This document shows, piece after piece, positions 1 to 9,924 of a DNA stretch of 64,000 nt. The translations under genes were made by a program, and so were the position numbers. The notes under the pieces were generated by a model. The model did no database searches, was not told the origin of the DNA, and saw only the letters and a program-made list of their open reading frames with translations. Positions within the stretch are counted from its first letter, which is position 1, and each line of letters opens with the position of its first letter. The DNA lies in assembly GCF_004362405.1 (NCBI RefSeq), contig NZ_SNXE01000013.1, positions 20,049 through 84,048 on the forward strand. Direction: 5' to 3'. This DNA is from Roseateles asaccharophilus. Lineage in GTDB: Bacteria; Pseudomonadota; Gammaproteobacteria; Burkholderiales; Burkholderiaceae_C.

Positions 1-40
1 GGACACGGCGGGCGCTGGAATTCAGTTGCAGGATGTTCAT
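1..40 (-). CDS. azoR: FMN-dependent NADH-azoreductase, 5' fragment only
   Basis: Only the first 13 codons lie in the window, reading MNILQLNSSARRV from the ATG at 38-40 on the minus strand. This opening (short beta strand followed by a SxR phosphate-binding turn) is typical of the AzoR flavodoxin-fold quinone/azo reductases, which reduce quinones and azo compounds with NAD(P)H. The gene is divergent from the LysR regulator at 176-1093, an arrangement common for this family. The rest is outside the window, so the call rests on the N-terminus and the context. Confidence 0.6.
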   Translation of the reverse strand, partial: MNILQLNSSARRV

Positions 41-141
41 GCGGGATCTCCGGTGGGGGTGTTGCGGTCATCGGCGCTCGATCACCATGAGCCACACTGT
101 ATTGACGATCAATCCGGCATAGAAGACGCTCAAATGGATAA

Positions 142-165
142 GATTGTTCCAACAACAGAACAATC
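142..165. promoter_or_regulatory. Inverted repeat, likely LysR operator
   Basis: A perfect 8-bp inverted repeat, GATTGTTC (142-149) and GAACAATC (158-165), is separated by 8 bp. It contains the T-N11-A pattern that LysR-type regulators usually bind. It lies between the azoR fragment and the LysR gene and ends 10 bp before the ATG at 176. This position suits control of both genes and argues against the upstream start codons at 26 and 134. Confidence 0.6.
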
Positions 166-175
166 AAAGCCCGCC

Positions 176-1093
176 ATGAGCCTGGACGCCGACGATCTGC
201 TGCTCTTTGCCCGCGTGATGGAGGCCGGCAGCTTCAGCCGTGCCGCCGAGCGCCTGCAGCTGCCCAAATCCACGCTCTCGCGCCGGCTCTCGGCCCTGGA
301 GTCGCGCCTGGGCGAGAAGCTGCTGCTGCGCAGCACCCGGCGCCTGAGCCTGACCGAGTTCGGCGAGGGCGTGCTGGAGCATGCACGCGCCGTGGCGGGC
401 GAGGTGGACAGCGCCCTGGCCCTGGCCCTGCACCGCCAGCAGCGCCCCAGGGGGCGGCTGCGCGTGTCCATGCCGCACGATATGGCCACCACGGCCCTGC
501 AGGGCGTGATCAGCCAGTTCGCCCTGGACTATCCGGAGGTGCAGCTGGAGATCGACCTCTCGCCGCGCCGGGTGGACCTGATCGCCGAGGGCTTCGACCT
601 GGCCCTGCGCATGGGCGAGCTGCCCGAGGACAGCCAGCTGGCCGCGCGCCGCCTGGCCCTCTTCACCAGCGGGCTCTACGCCGCCCCGGCCTATCTGGCC
701 CGCGAGGGCGAGCCCCAGCTGCCCCAGGGCCTGAGCAGCATGCATGGGCTGATGATCCTCTCGCGCAACGGCGACGCCCTGCCCTGGCAGCTCTGGCGCG
801 GCGAAGGCGAGGCGCGCGAAACCTGGAGCGGCGCGCCCGAGAAGCGCAGCCTGGTGAATTCGCCCGATCTGCTGCTGCAGCTGGCCCGCGCCGGCGTGGG
901 CATCACCGCGGTGGCCGATCATTTCGCCCGCCAGCTGGTGGCGGGCGGCGAGCTGCAGCGCGTGCTGCCCGACTGGTGCCTCAGCCCGGTGGCCTGCTGG
1001 GCCGTCTTCCCCGAGCGCCGCCTGATGCCGCTGCGCAGCCGGCTCTTCATCGAGGCCATGGCGGCCCAGCTGGCCGCCTGCCCGGGGCAGTAG
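176..1093 (+). CDS. LysR-family transcriptional regulator
   Basis: A 305-residue protein of normal LysR length. Residues 5-65 form the winged helix-turn-helix (LLLFARVMEAGSFSRAAERL, then LPKSTLSRRLSALE), followed by the linker helix and a periplasmic-binding-like effector domain. The sequence style (SRRLSALESRLGEKLLLRST) is that of the CrgA/DhcR-like group often paired with oxidoreductases. The start at 176 is preferred because it gives the usual LysR N-terminus and leaves the 142-165 inverted repeat upstream. In-frame starts at 26 and 134 would translate through that repeat. It probably regulates the divergent azoreductase and itself; the effector cannot be read from the sequence. Confidence 0.85.
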   Translation: MSLDADDLLLFARVMEAGSFSRAAERLQLPKSTLSRRLSALESRLGEKLLLRSTRRLSLTEFGEGVLEHARAVAGEVDSALALALHRQQRPRGRLRVSMPHDMATTALQGVISQFALDYPEVQLEIDLSPRRVDLIAEGFDLALRMGELPEDSQLAARRLALFTSGLYAAPAYLAREGEPQLPQGLSSMHGLMILSRNGDALPWQLWRGEGEARETWSGAPEKRSLVNSPDLLLQLARAGVGITAVADHFARQLVAGGELQRVLPDWCLSPVACWAVFPERRLMPLRSRLFIEAMAAQLAACPGQ

Positions 1094-1121
1094 CGCGCCC
1101 CGGGGGTGTCAAGCCCGGGCG

Positions 1122-1907
1122 TTACTCGGCCCGGAAGCCCACCTCGACCACGGCCACGCGCGTCTCGGGAATCGGCGCAAAGCGCCAGCGGCCCACGGCC
1201 TCCAGCACGGCAGGGACCAGGCGCTTGTTGCTGGCGTTGACGGCTTCCGCCGCCCGCACCGAGCCATCGGGCTGCACGGTGAATCGCACCGTGACCGAAC
1301 CCCCGGCGCGCTCCCGGAGCAGACGCACCGGAAAATCGGGCTCCACCCGCTCCAGCAGCCGCAGCGGCACCTCTTCCGCAGGCGGCTCCGGCGCACGCGC
1401 GGCCTGGGCCGCGGGTGGCGGCAGCACCGGCTGGGCACTGGGGCTGGCGGCGGCCACCAGCTGCGGCGGCGCCTGGGGGGCCACCGTGGGCGCCGCAGTG
1501 GCCAGGGCATCCGACGGCGCCGAGGCCTCCGGCGCCGGACGACCTGCCGGCGCCGCAGCACCCGCCGCCGCACGCACCGCGGCAGCGCGCTGGGCCGCCT
1601 CACGGGCTGCCGCCACATCCCGGGCCGACTCCCTGGCGGCCGGCTCCCGAGCCGCGGCGGGCGGGGCCTCGCGCGCGGGTGTGGGCCGCACCGGTCGGTC
1701 GGCCTTGTCCGCGTGGAAGCGAATCCACTGCATCACCTTGTCCGCATCGCGCTTGGCGCGCTCGGCATCGCTGAGCTTGGCCTTGCCGGCCAGATCACCC
1801 AGCTCCTGTGCCCCGGCCCCCGGGGCCAGCATGCCCAGTGCCAGGCTTATGGCCAGGACCAGGCTGTGTCGCGGCTTCAGACCGCGACGGCAACGTTCGG
1901 ATTCCAT
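1122..1907 (-). CDS. TonB C-terminal domain protein (energy transducer family)
   Basis: A 261-residue exported protein. The start at 1907 is preceded by GGGAGGG and gives a signal peptide (basic KPRH, then a hydrophobic stretch ending GAGAQ). The middle, about residues 50-180, is a low-complexity Ala/Pro/Arg/Glu spacer. The last 80 residues are a TonB-type beta-alpha-beta domain (PDFPVRLLRERAGGSVTVRF, VQPDGSVRAAEAVNAS, RWRFAPIPE). Classical TonB keeps its N-terminal helix as a membrane anchor, whereas this one looks cleavable, so it may be a periplasmic TonB-like protein. There is no exbB or exbD beside it, and it is divergent from the thiamine operon. Confidence 0.7.
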   Translation of the reverse strand: MESERCRRGLKPRHSLVLAISLALGMLAPGAGAQELGDLAGKAKLSDAERAKRDADKVMQWIRFHADKADRPVRPTPAREAPPAAAREPAARESARDVAAAREAAQRAAAVRAAAGAAAPAGRPAPEASAPSDALATAAPTVAPQAPPQLVAAASPSAQPVLPPPAAQAARAPEPPAEEVPLRLLERVEPDFPVRLLRERAGGSVTVRFTVQPDGSVRAAEAVNASNKRLVPAVLEAVGRWRFAPIPETRVAVVEVGFRAE

Positions 1908-1937
1908 CCCATCCCTCCCAGGTTGCGACGACGATGA

Positions 1938-4199
<2,262 letters not shown>

Positions 4200-4200
4200 G

Positions 4201-5265
4201 ATGGCCCGCATCGCCATCGCCGGCGCCGGCTTGGCCGGGCGCCTGTTCGCCTGGGCGCTGGCCCGGGCCGGGCATGAGGTCGAGGTCTTCGACCCCGCGC
4301 CCGGCCCCGCGCCGCTGTTCGACGGCCAGGGCGCGGCCGCCTTCACCGCCGCCGGCATGCTCAGCCCCCTGGCCGAGCAGGAATGCGGCGGCCCCGAGGT
4401 GGCGGCCCTGGGCTGGCAAAGCCTGGCCCTGTGGCCGCAGATCGTGGCCCGCCTGGGCCCGCAGCCACCGCGCCTGTGCGTGGAGGGCAGCCTGCTGCTG
4501 GCCCATGGTGCGGACCGCGGCGCCGCCGCCCGCGCCCTGGCCCGCATGCCCGGGGCGCAAGCCCTGGCCCCCGAGCAGCTGCGCGCGCTGGAGCCCGCCC
4601 TGGCGCCCGCCGGCCTGCTGGCCTGGCTGCTGCCGGGCGAGGGCCTGATCAACCCCGTGCAGGCCATGGCCGCCCTGCACACGGGCGCCGCCGGCGTGCG
4701 CTGGCACTGGGAGCAGAAGGTGGACCAGGTGCTGCCGGGCCTGCTGCATCTGCGCGACGGCGCGCGCGTGCAAGCCGACTGGTGCCTGGACACCCGTGGT
4801 CTGGGCTCCCGCCCGCCCCTGCCCCTGCGCGGTGTGCGCGGCGAGACGGTCTGGCTGCAGCTGGCCGGCCACGGCCTGCGCCGGCCGCTGCGCCTGCTGC
4901 ACCCGCGCTACCGCGGCGTCTACCTGGTGCCGCGCAGCGAGCACGAGCTGCTGCTGGGCGCCAGCGAGATCGAGAGCGAGGACCGCAGCCCCGTGAGCCT
5001 GCAGACCGCCGTGGAGCTGATGGCCGCGGCCCACAGTGTGCTGCCGGCCCTGGCCGAGGCGCGCATCACGCGGCTGGACCGCAATCTGCGCCCTGCCTTG
5101 CCCGACAACCTGCCCTTTACCCACCACGAGTCCGGCCCAGACGGCGGTTTGATACGCCTGAACGGCCTGTACCGCCATGGTTGGCTGCTGGCGCCCGCCC
5201 TGGTGCAGGGCCTGCTGGCCGCCAGCGGCCTGGCCACGCTGGAGTCTTCATGCAGCGCCCTTTGA
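4201..5265 (+). CDS. thiO: Glycine oxidase ThiO
   Basis: A 354-residue FAD-dependent amine oxidase. The N-terminus carries the dinucleotide-binding motif GAGLAGRLFAWALARAGHEV and the C-terminus has the DAAO-type FAD contact region (RPALPDNLPFTH, then GLYRHGWLLAPAL). In thiamine synthesis ThiO oxidises glycine to dehydroglycine, which feeds the thiazole synthase ThiG. Its place between thiC and thiS supports this role over a general D-amino acid oxidase. The ATG follows the thiC stop by 1 bp and the 3' end overlaps thiS by 16 bp. Confidence 0.9.
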   Translation: MARIAIAGAGLAGRLFAWALARAGHEVEVFDPAPGPAPLFDGQGAAAFTAAGMLSPLAEQECGGPEVAALGWQSLALWPQIVARLGPQPPRLCVEGSLLLAHGADRGAAARALARMPGAQALAPEQLRALEPALAPAGLLAWLLPGEGLINPVQAMAALHTGAAGVRWHWEQKVDQVLPGLLHLRDGARVQADWCLDTRGLGSRPPLPLRGVRGETVWLQLAGHGLRRPLRLLHPRYRGVYLVPRSEHELLLGASEIESEDRSPVSLQTAVELMAAAHSVLPALAEARITRLDRNLRPALPDNLPFTHHESGPDGGLIRLNGLYRHGWLLAPALVQGLLAASGLATLESSCSAL

Positions 5266-5468
5266 GCATCACCATCCATCTGGACGAGCGGCCCCTGGAG
5301 CTGCCGGCCGGCACCACCCTGGCCGCCCTGCTGGCGCTGCAACAACGCGCGCCCGAGAGCGTGGCCACGGCCCTGAACGGCCTGTTCGTGCCGCGCGAGG
5401 CAAGAACTGGCACCGTGCTGGGTCATGGCGACCAGGTCCTGCTCTTCAAACCCATTGTCGGAGGCTGA
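5250..5468 (+). CDS. thiS: Sulfur carrier protein ThiS
   Basis: A 72-residue ubiquitin-like protein ending in the diagnostic Gly-Gly (LLFKPIVGG). The C-terminal glycine is adenylated and converted to a thiocarboxylate that delivers sulfur to ThiG. The central VATALNGLFVPRE and the GDQVLLFKPIVGG tail are typical of the family. The ATG at 5250 overlaps the end of thiO, and the stop at 5466-5468 is followed 1 bp later by thiG, so translation is probably coupled. The adenylating partner ThiF is not in the window. Confidence 0.93.
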   Translation: MQRPLSITIHLDERPLELPAGTTLAALLALQQRAPESVATALNGLFVPREARTGTVLGHGDQVLLFKPIVGG

Positions 5469-5469
5469 G

Positions 5470-6267
5470 ATGAGCCCGGATCCCCTCATCATCGATGGCC
5501 AGGCCCTGTCCAGCCGCTTCTTCCTGGGCAGCGCCGGCTACCCCAGCCCCCAAGTGCTGCAGGACGCGATCCGCGCCTCCGGCACCCAGGTGCTGACCGT
5601 GGGCCTCAAGCGCACCCTGCAGGCCGGGGACAACGGCTTTGTGGCCCAGGCCCTGGCCACCGCCCAGGCCCAGGGCGCGCGCCTGCTGCCCAACACGGCC
5701 GGCTGCCGCAGCGCACGCGACGCCATCACCCTGGCCCAGATGGCACGCGAGCTCTACGGCACGCGCTGGATCAAGCTGGAGGTGATCGGCGACGATCACA
5801 CCCTGCAGCCCGACCCCTTCGAGCTGCTCGCCGCGGCCAGCACCCTGGTCAAGGAGGGCTTCACCGTCTTCCCCTACTGCACCGAGGATCTGATCCTGTG
5901 CCGCCGCCTGCTGGAAGACGCCGGCTGCCCCCTGCTGATGCCCTGGGGCGCGCCCATAGGCTCGGGCCAGGGCCTGCAGAATCTGGCCGGCCTGCGCCGC
6001 CTGCGCGAGCGCCTGCCCGATGTGCCCCTGGTCATCGACGCCGGCCTGGGCGCGCCCTCGCAAGCCGCCCAGGCCCTGGAGCTGGGTTTTGATGCCGTGC
6101 TGCTCAACAGCGCCGTGTCCCAGGCCCGCGACCCCGTGGCCATGGCCGCAGCCTTCCGCGACGCGGTGCAGGCCGGCCGCCAGGCATATCGCGCCGGCCT
6201 GATGGCGCCGCAGGACTTTGCCGTGGCCTCCACCCCGGTCTCGGGCCATGCTTTTGTGCTGGGCTGA
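5470..6267 (+). CDS. thiG: Thiazole synthase ThiG
   Basis: A 265-residue TIM-barrel enzyme that condenses deoxyxylulose phosphate, dehydroglycine and ThiS thiocarboxylate into the thiazole phosphate. The conserved RWIKLEVIGD segment holds the lysine that forms an imine with the sugar. The LPNTAGCRSARDA, FPYCTEDL, MPWGAPIGSGQGLQN and DAGLGAPSQA blocks are also present. The ATG at 5470 is one base after the thiS stop, which explains why the frame also appears open into thiS. Confidence 0.97.
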   Translation: MSPDPLIIDGQALSSRFFLGSAGYPSPQVLQDAIRASGTQVLTVGLKRTLQAGDNGFVAQALATAQAQGARLLPNTAGCRSARDAITLAQMARELYGTRWIKLEVIGDDHTLQPDPFELLAAASTLVKEGFTVFPYCTEDLILCRRLLEDAGCPLLMPWGAPIGSGQGLQNLAGLRRLRERLPDVPLVIDAGLGAPSQAAQALELGFDAVLLNSAVSQARDPVAMAAAFRDAVQAGRQAYRAGLMAPQDFAVASTPVSGHAFVLG

Positions 6268-6270
6268 ACC

Positions 6271-7950
6271 ATGAGACTCAGCCCCCCCCACCCCAGCCTG
6301 CCCACGCCCTGGGCCCAGGCGCCCGAGGCAAGCCTGACCCAGCTGCCCGACTGGACGCTGGACCCCTGCCCGCCGCTGATCTGGAGCCTGGCGGGCACCG
6401 ACAGCGGCGGTGGCGCCGGGCTCAGCGCCGACACGCGCGCCGCCGCGGCCCTGGGCGTGCACCTGTGCCCCGTGGTGGCCGCCGTGACGGCCCAGCACTC
6501 CTGCGCCGTGCAAGCCGTCTACCCCCTGCCTGCCGCGCAGATCCGGGCCCAGCTGCAGGCCCTGGAAGCCGACATGCCGCCACGCGTCATCAAGACGGGC
6601 CTGCTGGCCAGCGTGGCGGCCATCGAGGCCCTGGTCGAGGTGCTGGACCGACTGCGGGCTCAGGCCGAGGTGGCCCTGGTGGTGGACCCCGTGCTGGGCG
6701 CCACGGCCGGCGGCGCAGCCTTTGCCGATGAGGCCCTGCTGCAGGCCTACCGGGAGCGGCTGCTGCCCCGCTGCACCCTGCTCACCCCCAACCGCGCCGA
6801 GGCCGAGCGCCTGCTGGGCGTGCCGGCAGACAGCCTGTCCATCCCGGCCCTGGCGCGCGGCCTGCAGCAGCGGGGCGCCCAGGCCGTGTGCATCACCGGG
6901 GGCGACGAGCGGGCCCTGCCCGGCTCGGGCGAGCTGGCCCTGGACTGGGTGCAGACGCGGCTGCCCCAGGGCGGCCAGCCGGTGTGCGGCTGGCTGGCCC
7001 TGCCGCGCCTGCCCTCCCTGCACCACCATGGCAGCGGCTGCAGCTTCGCCAGCGCCGCCGCCGCCGCCCTGGCGCGGGGCTTTGTGCTGCCGGACGCCCT
7101 GATCCTGGCCAAGATGTTGACCTGGCAGGCGGTGCGCGCGGGCCATGCCGCCGGGGCCGGGGCCGGGCCGGTGCGCGCCACGGCCGACTTCATCGCCAAC
7201 TCGCAAGCCATGCCTGTGATGAGCCAGGGCGATGAGGAGGCGCTGGAGCGCAGCAGCCTCGGCCGCTGGGTCCAGGTCTTGCGCGGCTCGGCCGCGCCCG
7301 GCGCGGACTTCGCGCCGGGTCTGTACGGCATCACCGAAGAGGCCTCGCAGATCCAGGCCCTGGCCGCCTCGGGGCAGTTCGCCCATCTGCAGCTGCGCAT
7401 CAAGACCCGCAGCGATGACGCGGCCCTGCCCGCCGCCCTGCGCCTGGCGCTGCGTCAAGCGGGGGCTTGCCGACTCTGGATCAATGACCATTGGCGGCTC
7501 GCCCTGGCCGAGGGCGCTCGCCATCTGCATCTGGGCCAGGAAGACTGGGCCGCCCTGCTGCCGCAGGAGCGCGAGCAGCTGCTGGCGGGGGTGGCGACCG
7601 GCGAGCTGGGGCTGGGTCTGTCCAGCCACAGCCTCTGGGAGCTGGCGCGTGCCCGGGCCCTGGCGCCGAGCTACATCGCCTGCGGCCCGGTCTGGCCGAC
7701 CCGGACCAAGGACATGCCCTGGCATCCGCAAGGTCTGGCCCAGCTGGGCTGGTGGTGCCGCATGGCGGGGCGACCGGTGGTGGCCATTGGCGGCCTGCTG
7801 AGCCCTGCCCAGACGCAGGCCACCGCCGCCCAGGGCGCCAGCGCCAGCTGCGTGGTGCGCGCCCTGGCCGAGGGGCCGGACTCCTGGCGGCAGCATGCCC
7901 AGGCCTTCGCGCAAGGCCGGCTGGAGGCAGGGAAAACCGGACTGGGCTAA
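6271..7950 (+). CDS. thiDE: Fused HMP(-P) kinase and thiamine phosphate synthase, ThiD-ThiE
   Basis: A 559-residue bifunctional enzyme. Residues about 30-300 are the ThiD ribokinase-like domain (SLAGTDSGGGAGLSADTRAA, the VIKTGLL strand, and the anion-hole region HHHGSGCSFASAAAAAL). Residues about 350-555 are the ThiE barrel (GLYGITEE, HLQLRIKTR, WINDHWRLALAEGARHLHLG, YIACGPVWPTRTKD, VVAIGGL). One chain would phosphorylate HMP-P to HMP-PP and join it to thiazole phosphate. The ATG starts 3 bp after the thiG stop. A linker of about 50 residues joins the domains, and the key ThiE phosphate-binding residues appear intact. Confidence 0.93.
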   Translation: MRLSPPHPSLPTPWAQAPEASLTQLPDWTLDPCPPLIWSLAGTDSGGGAGLSADTRAAAALGVHLCPVVAAVTAQHSCAVQAVYPLPAAQIRAQLQALEADMPPRVIKTGLLASVAAIEALVEVLDRLRAQAEVALVVDPVLGATAGGAAFADEALLQAYRERLLPRCTLLTPNRAEAERLLGVPADSLSIPALARGLQQRGAQAVCITGGDERALPGSGELALDWVQTRLPQGGQPVCGWLALPRLPSLHHHGSGCSFASAAAAALARGFVLPDALILAKMLTWQAVRAGHAAGAGAGPVRATADFIANSQAMPVMSQGDEEALERSSLGRWVQVLRGSAAPGADFAPGLYGITEEASQIQALAASGQFAHLQLRIKTRSDDAALPAALRLALRQAGACRLWINDHWRLALAEGARHLHLGQEDWAALLPQEREQLLAGVATGELGLGLSSHSLWELARARALAPSYIACGPVWPTRTKDMPWHPQGLAQLGWWCRMAGRPVVAIGGLLSPAQTQATAAQGASASCVVRALAEGPDSWRQHAQAFAQGRLEAGKTGLG

Positions 7951-8060
7951 AGTCCGCCCCCGCAAATTCCAGTCCTTCCAGCCGCGAGCGCGGCCGAGGG
8001 CCGCCGGGCGAGCGCTCCGCCTCGGGTCCGCGGCACACCGGCCCGCTCGGCCTGCCTGCC

Positions 8061-8384
8061 ATGTCCGAGTCTGAATCCAGCAATCCCTGCCTCAGCTGCG
8101 GCGCCTGCTGCGCCAGCTACCGCGTCAGCTTTCACTGGGCCGAGACACCCCCAGGCCTGGACGAGTCCCTGCTGCAGCGCCTGGGCCCGCAGCAGCTGTG
8201 CATGAGCGGCACCGCCTACGGCGCGCCGCGCTGCGTTGCGCTGCAAGGCGAGATCGGCCGCGCGGTGAGTTGCGGTGTCTACGCCCACCGCCCGCCCCCC
8301 TGCGACGAGCTCAAGCCCGGTCAGCCCCAATGCCAGCGCGCCCGCGCCCGGCATGGTCTGCCAGCGCTGGAGCTCCGCCCCTAG
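8061..8384 (+). CDS. YkgJ-family cysteine cluster protein
   Basis: A 107-residue protein with the CX2CX2C start (PCLSCGACCASY) and later cysteines in CVALQGEIGRAVSCGVYAHR and PPPCDEL. This spacing is that of the YkgJ/UPF0153 family, thought to bind zinc or iron. The exact function is unknown. Its stop codon TAG overlaps the stop of the convergent YciI-like gene: the tetranucleotide CTAG at 8381-8384 supplies both. Confidence 0.8.
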   Translation: MSESESSNPCLSCGACCASYRVSFHWAETPPGLDESLLQRLGPQQLCMSGTAYGAPRCVALQGEIGRAVSCGVYAHRPPPCDELKPGQPQCQRARARHGLPALELRP

Positions 8385-8689
8385 GACAGGGGCCGCCACT
8401 GGGTGATCTGGAAGGGGTGCAAGTCCCCGCTGAGCACGCCCTGCGCCACGGCGGGATCCGCCTGCATCAGGGCGCGGGCCTGCGTTTCGGTATCGGCCTG
8501 CAGAAGCATCAGGGCAAAGGCCTCGCGCTCCAGCACCTGGCTGCGGCCGGCCATCAGCAGGGCGCCCTGCTCCAGCAGGCGCTGCACATAGCCCAGATGG
8601 GCCACAATGGCCTCGGCTTCGGCCTGGGTGGGTCCGGTGGCCGGCAAATCGGGCCGGACCGGATCAAGACGGAGCAGGAAGTGCGGCAT
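8381..8689 (-). CDS. YciI-like protein
   Basis: A 102-residue protein starting MPHFLLRLDPVRPDLP. It has the short ferredoxin-like fold of the YCII family: an N-terminal strand, HLGYVQRLLEQGALLMAGRS, and an end with DPAVAQGVLSGDLHPFQITQWRP. The conserved His (in AHLGY) and Asp (in ADPAV) match the family's proposed active-site pair. Substrate and physiological role are unknown. The ATG at 8689 is preferred over a longer frame reaching 8773 because that frame would run into the divergent esterase gene. Confidence 0.75.
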   Translation of the reverse strand: MPHFLLRLDPVRPDLPATGPTQAEAEAIVAHLGYVQRLLEQGALLMAGRSQVLEREAFALMLLQADTETQARALMQADPAVAQGVLSGDLHPFQITQWRPLS

Positions 8690-8736
8690 GGCGGGCAGCC
8701 TCGCTAGGATGAGGGCTTCATCACGAAGGCCCCAGC

Positions 8737-9411
8737 ATGACACTCGAAACCCTGGAATTGCAAACCGAGGCAAACCCGACGGCCAGCATCATCGTGCTGC
8801 ACGGCCTGGGGGCCGATGGCCACGACTTCGAGCCGGTCTGCCAGGCCCTGGATCTGCGCCCCCTGCTCGCCGGCGGCGCCGGCCTGCGCTTTGTGCTGCC
8901 GCATGCGCCGGTAATCCCGGTCAGCATCAACGGCGGCTACCCCATGCGGGCCTGGTACGACATCCGCGACGCCGCGCTGGACCAGCGCGAAGACCCCGTG
9001 GGCCTGCGCCGCTCCCAGGCCGCGGTGGAGGCGCTCATCGAGCGCGAGATCGAACGCGGCGTGGCGCCCGAGCGCATCGTGCTGATGGGCTTTTCCCAGG
9101 GCTGCGCGATGAGCCTGCTCACGGGTCTGCGCTACGGAAAGCGCCTGGCCGGTCTGGTCGGGCTGTCGGGCTATCTGCCCCTGCTGGCCACGACCGAGGC
9201 CGAGCGTCACCTGGCCAATGAGGCCACGCCCATCTTCCTGGCCCATGGCCGCAACGACGCCGTCGTGCCCCTGGCCCGGGCACAGGCCGCCCATGATGAG
9301 CTGCTGCGCCTGGGCTACACGGTGCAGTGGCAGGACTACGCCATGGGGCACGAGGTGCACCCGGACGAGATCGAGGCCCTGCAGGCCTGGCTGCTGCGCG
9401 TGCTGGGCTGA
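8737..9411 (+). CDS. Carboxylesterase (phospholipase/carboxylesterase family)
   Basis: A 224-residue alpha/beta hydrolase. It shows the oxyanion strand IIVLHGLGADGHDF, the nucleophile elbow GFSQGCAM (Ser), the Asp loop HGRNDAVVP and the catalytic His in MGHEV. This is the EstB-type small carboxylesterase family common in Pseudomonas and Burkholderiales. It is probably cytoplasmic because no signal peptide is visible. It is divergent from the YciI-like gene with only 47 bp between start codons. Confidence 0.88.
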   Translation: MTLETLELQTEANPTASIIVLHGLGADGHDFEPVCQALDLRPLLAGGAGLRFVLPHAPVIPVSINGGYPMRAWYDIRDAALDQREDPVGLRRSQAAVEALIEREIERGVAPERIVLMGFSQGCAMSLLTGLRYGKRLAGLVGLSGYLPLLATTEAERHLANEATPIFLAHGRNDAVVPLARAQAAHDELLRLGYTVQWQDYAMGHEVHPDEIEALQAWLLRVLG

Positions 9412-9426
9412 GGGCGGGCGCCGCGC

Positions 9427-9867
9427 TCAGGCCGGCTTGCGTCCGGACTGGGCCTCGGCCAGCAGGAGCTGGCAGCGCTCTTCGTGCTGGGCGATCTCGG
9501 CCAGGGTGATCTGCAGATCGTCGAACTGCTGCTCCAGCTGGCGGCGGTGCTGGCCCAGCACCTCCAGAAAGGCCTTGAGCTGGGGCACGGTGTCGGAGGC
9601 CGAGTCGTACATATCGATCAGCTGCTTGACCTCCTGCAGGCTCAGGCCCAGGCGCTTGCCGCGCAGGGTGAGCTTGAGCCGGGTGCGGTCGCGCTGGGTG
9701 TAGACACGGTTGCGGCCGGCGCGCCCGGGCTCCAGCAGGCCCATGTCCTCGTAGAAGCGGATGGCGCGGGGCGTGATGTCGAACTCCGCGGCCAGCTCGG
9801 TGATGGTGTAGAGACGCCCCTCGCCGGCCGGGGTGGTGCTGGCAGTCGCATCGGTGTCAGGGGACAT
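9427..9867 (-). CDS. MerR-family regulator of the LiuR type
   Basis: A 146-residue regulator. The N-terminal winged HTH (YTITELAAEFDITPRAIRFY, then EDMGLLEPGRAGRNRVYTQRD) and the following RGKRLGLSLQEVKQLIDMYD match the LiuR/AcuR-like MerR group. Those proteins respond to branched-chain amino acid or acyl-CoA metabolites rather than metals. The C-terminus is a coiled-coil dimer helix with no metal-binding cysteine pattern. It is divergent from the metallo-hydrolase at 9925, with a palindromic site at 9885-9906 between them. A closely related perfect palindrome precedes icmF. Confidence 0.82.
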   Translation of the reverse strand: MSPDTDATASTTPAGEGRLYTITELAAEFDITPRAIRFYEDMGLLEPGRAGRNRVYTQRDRTRLKLTLRGKRLGLSLQEVKQLIDMYDSASDTVPQLKAFLEVLGQHRRQLEQQFDDLQITLAEIAQHEERCQLLLAEAQSGRKPA

Positions 9868-9884
9868 GGCGGCAGGCTTGTAAT

Positions 9885-9906
9885 ATGACGTTAACGTAAA
9901 CGTAAG
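9885..9906. promoter_or_regulatory. Imperfect palindrome, likely LiuR-type operator
   Basis: The site TGACGTTAACGTAAACGTAA (9886-9905) lies in the 57-bp gap between the merR gene and the metallo-hydrolase. It agrees with the perfect 22-bp palindrome upstream of icmF (39552-39573) at 18 of 22 positions. Both have the ACGT-rich dyad described for LiuR sites. Autoregulation plus control of the divergent hydrolase is the simplest reading. Confidence 0.65.
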
Positions 9907-9924
9907 TCTAAGGCAGCCGACGCC

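Noticed and set aside
5446..7965. 839-codon open frame on the minus strand opposite thiG-thiDE
   Set aside because: It is a shadow of the GC-rich codon pattern of the real genes. Its translation is Gln/Gly/Ala/His-rich without any family motif, and thiG and thiDE explain the DNA fully.
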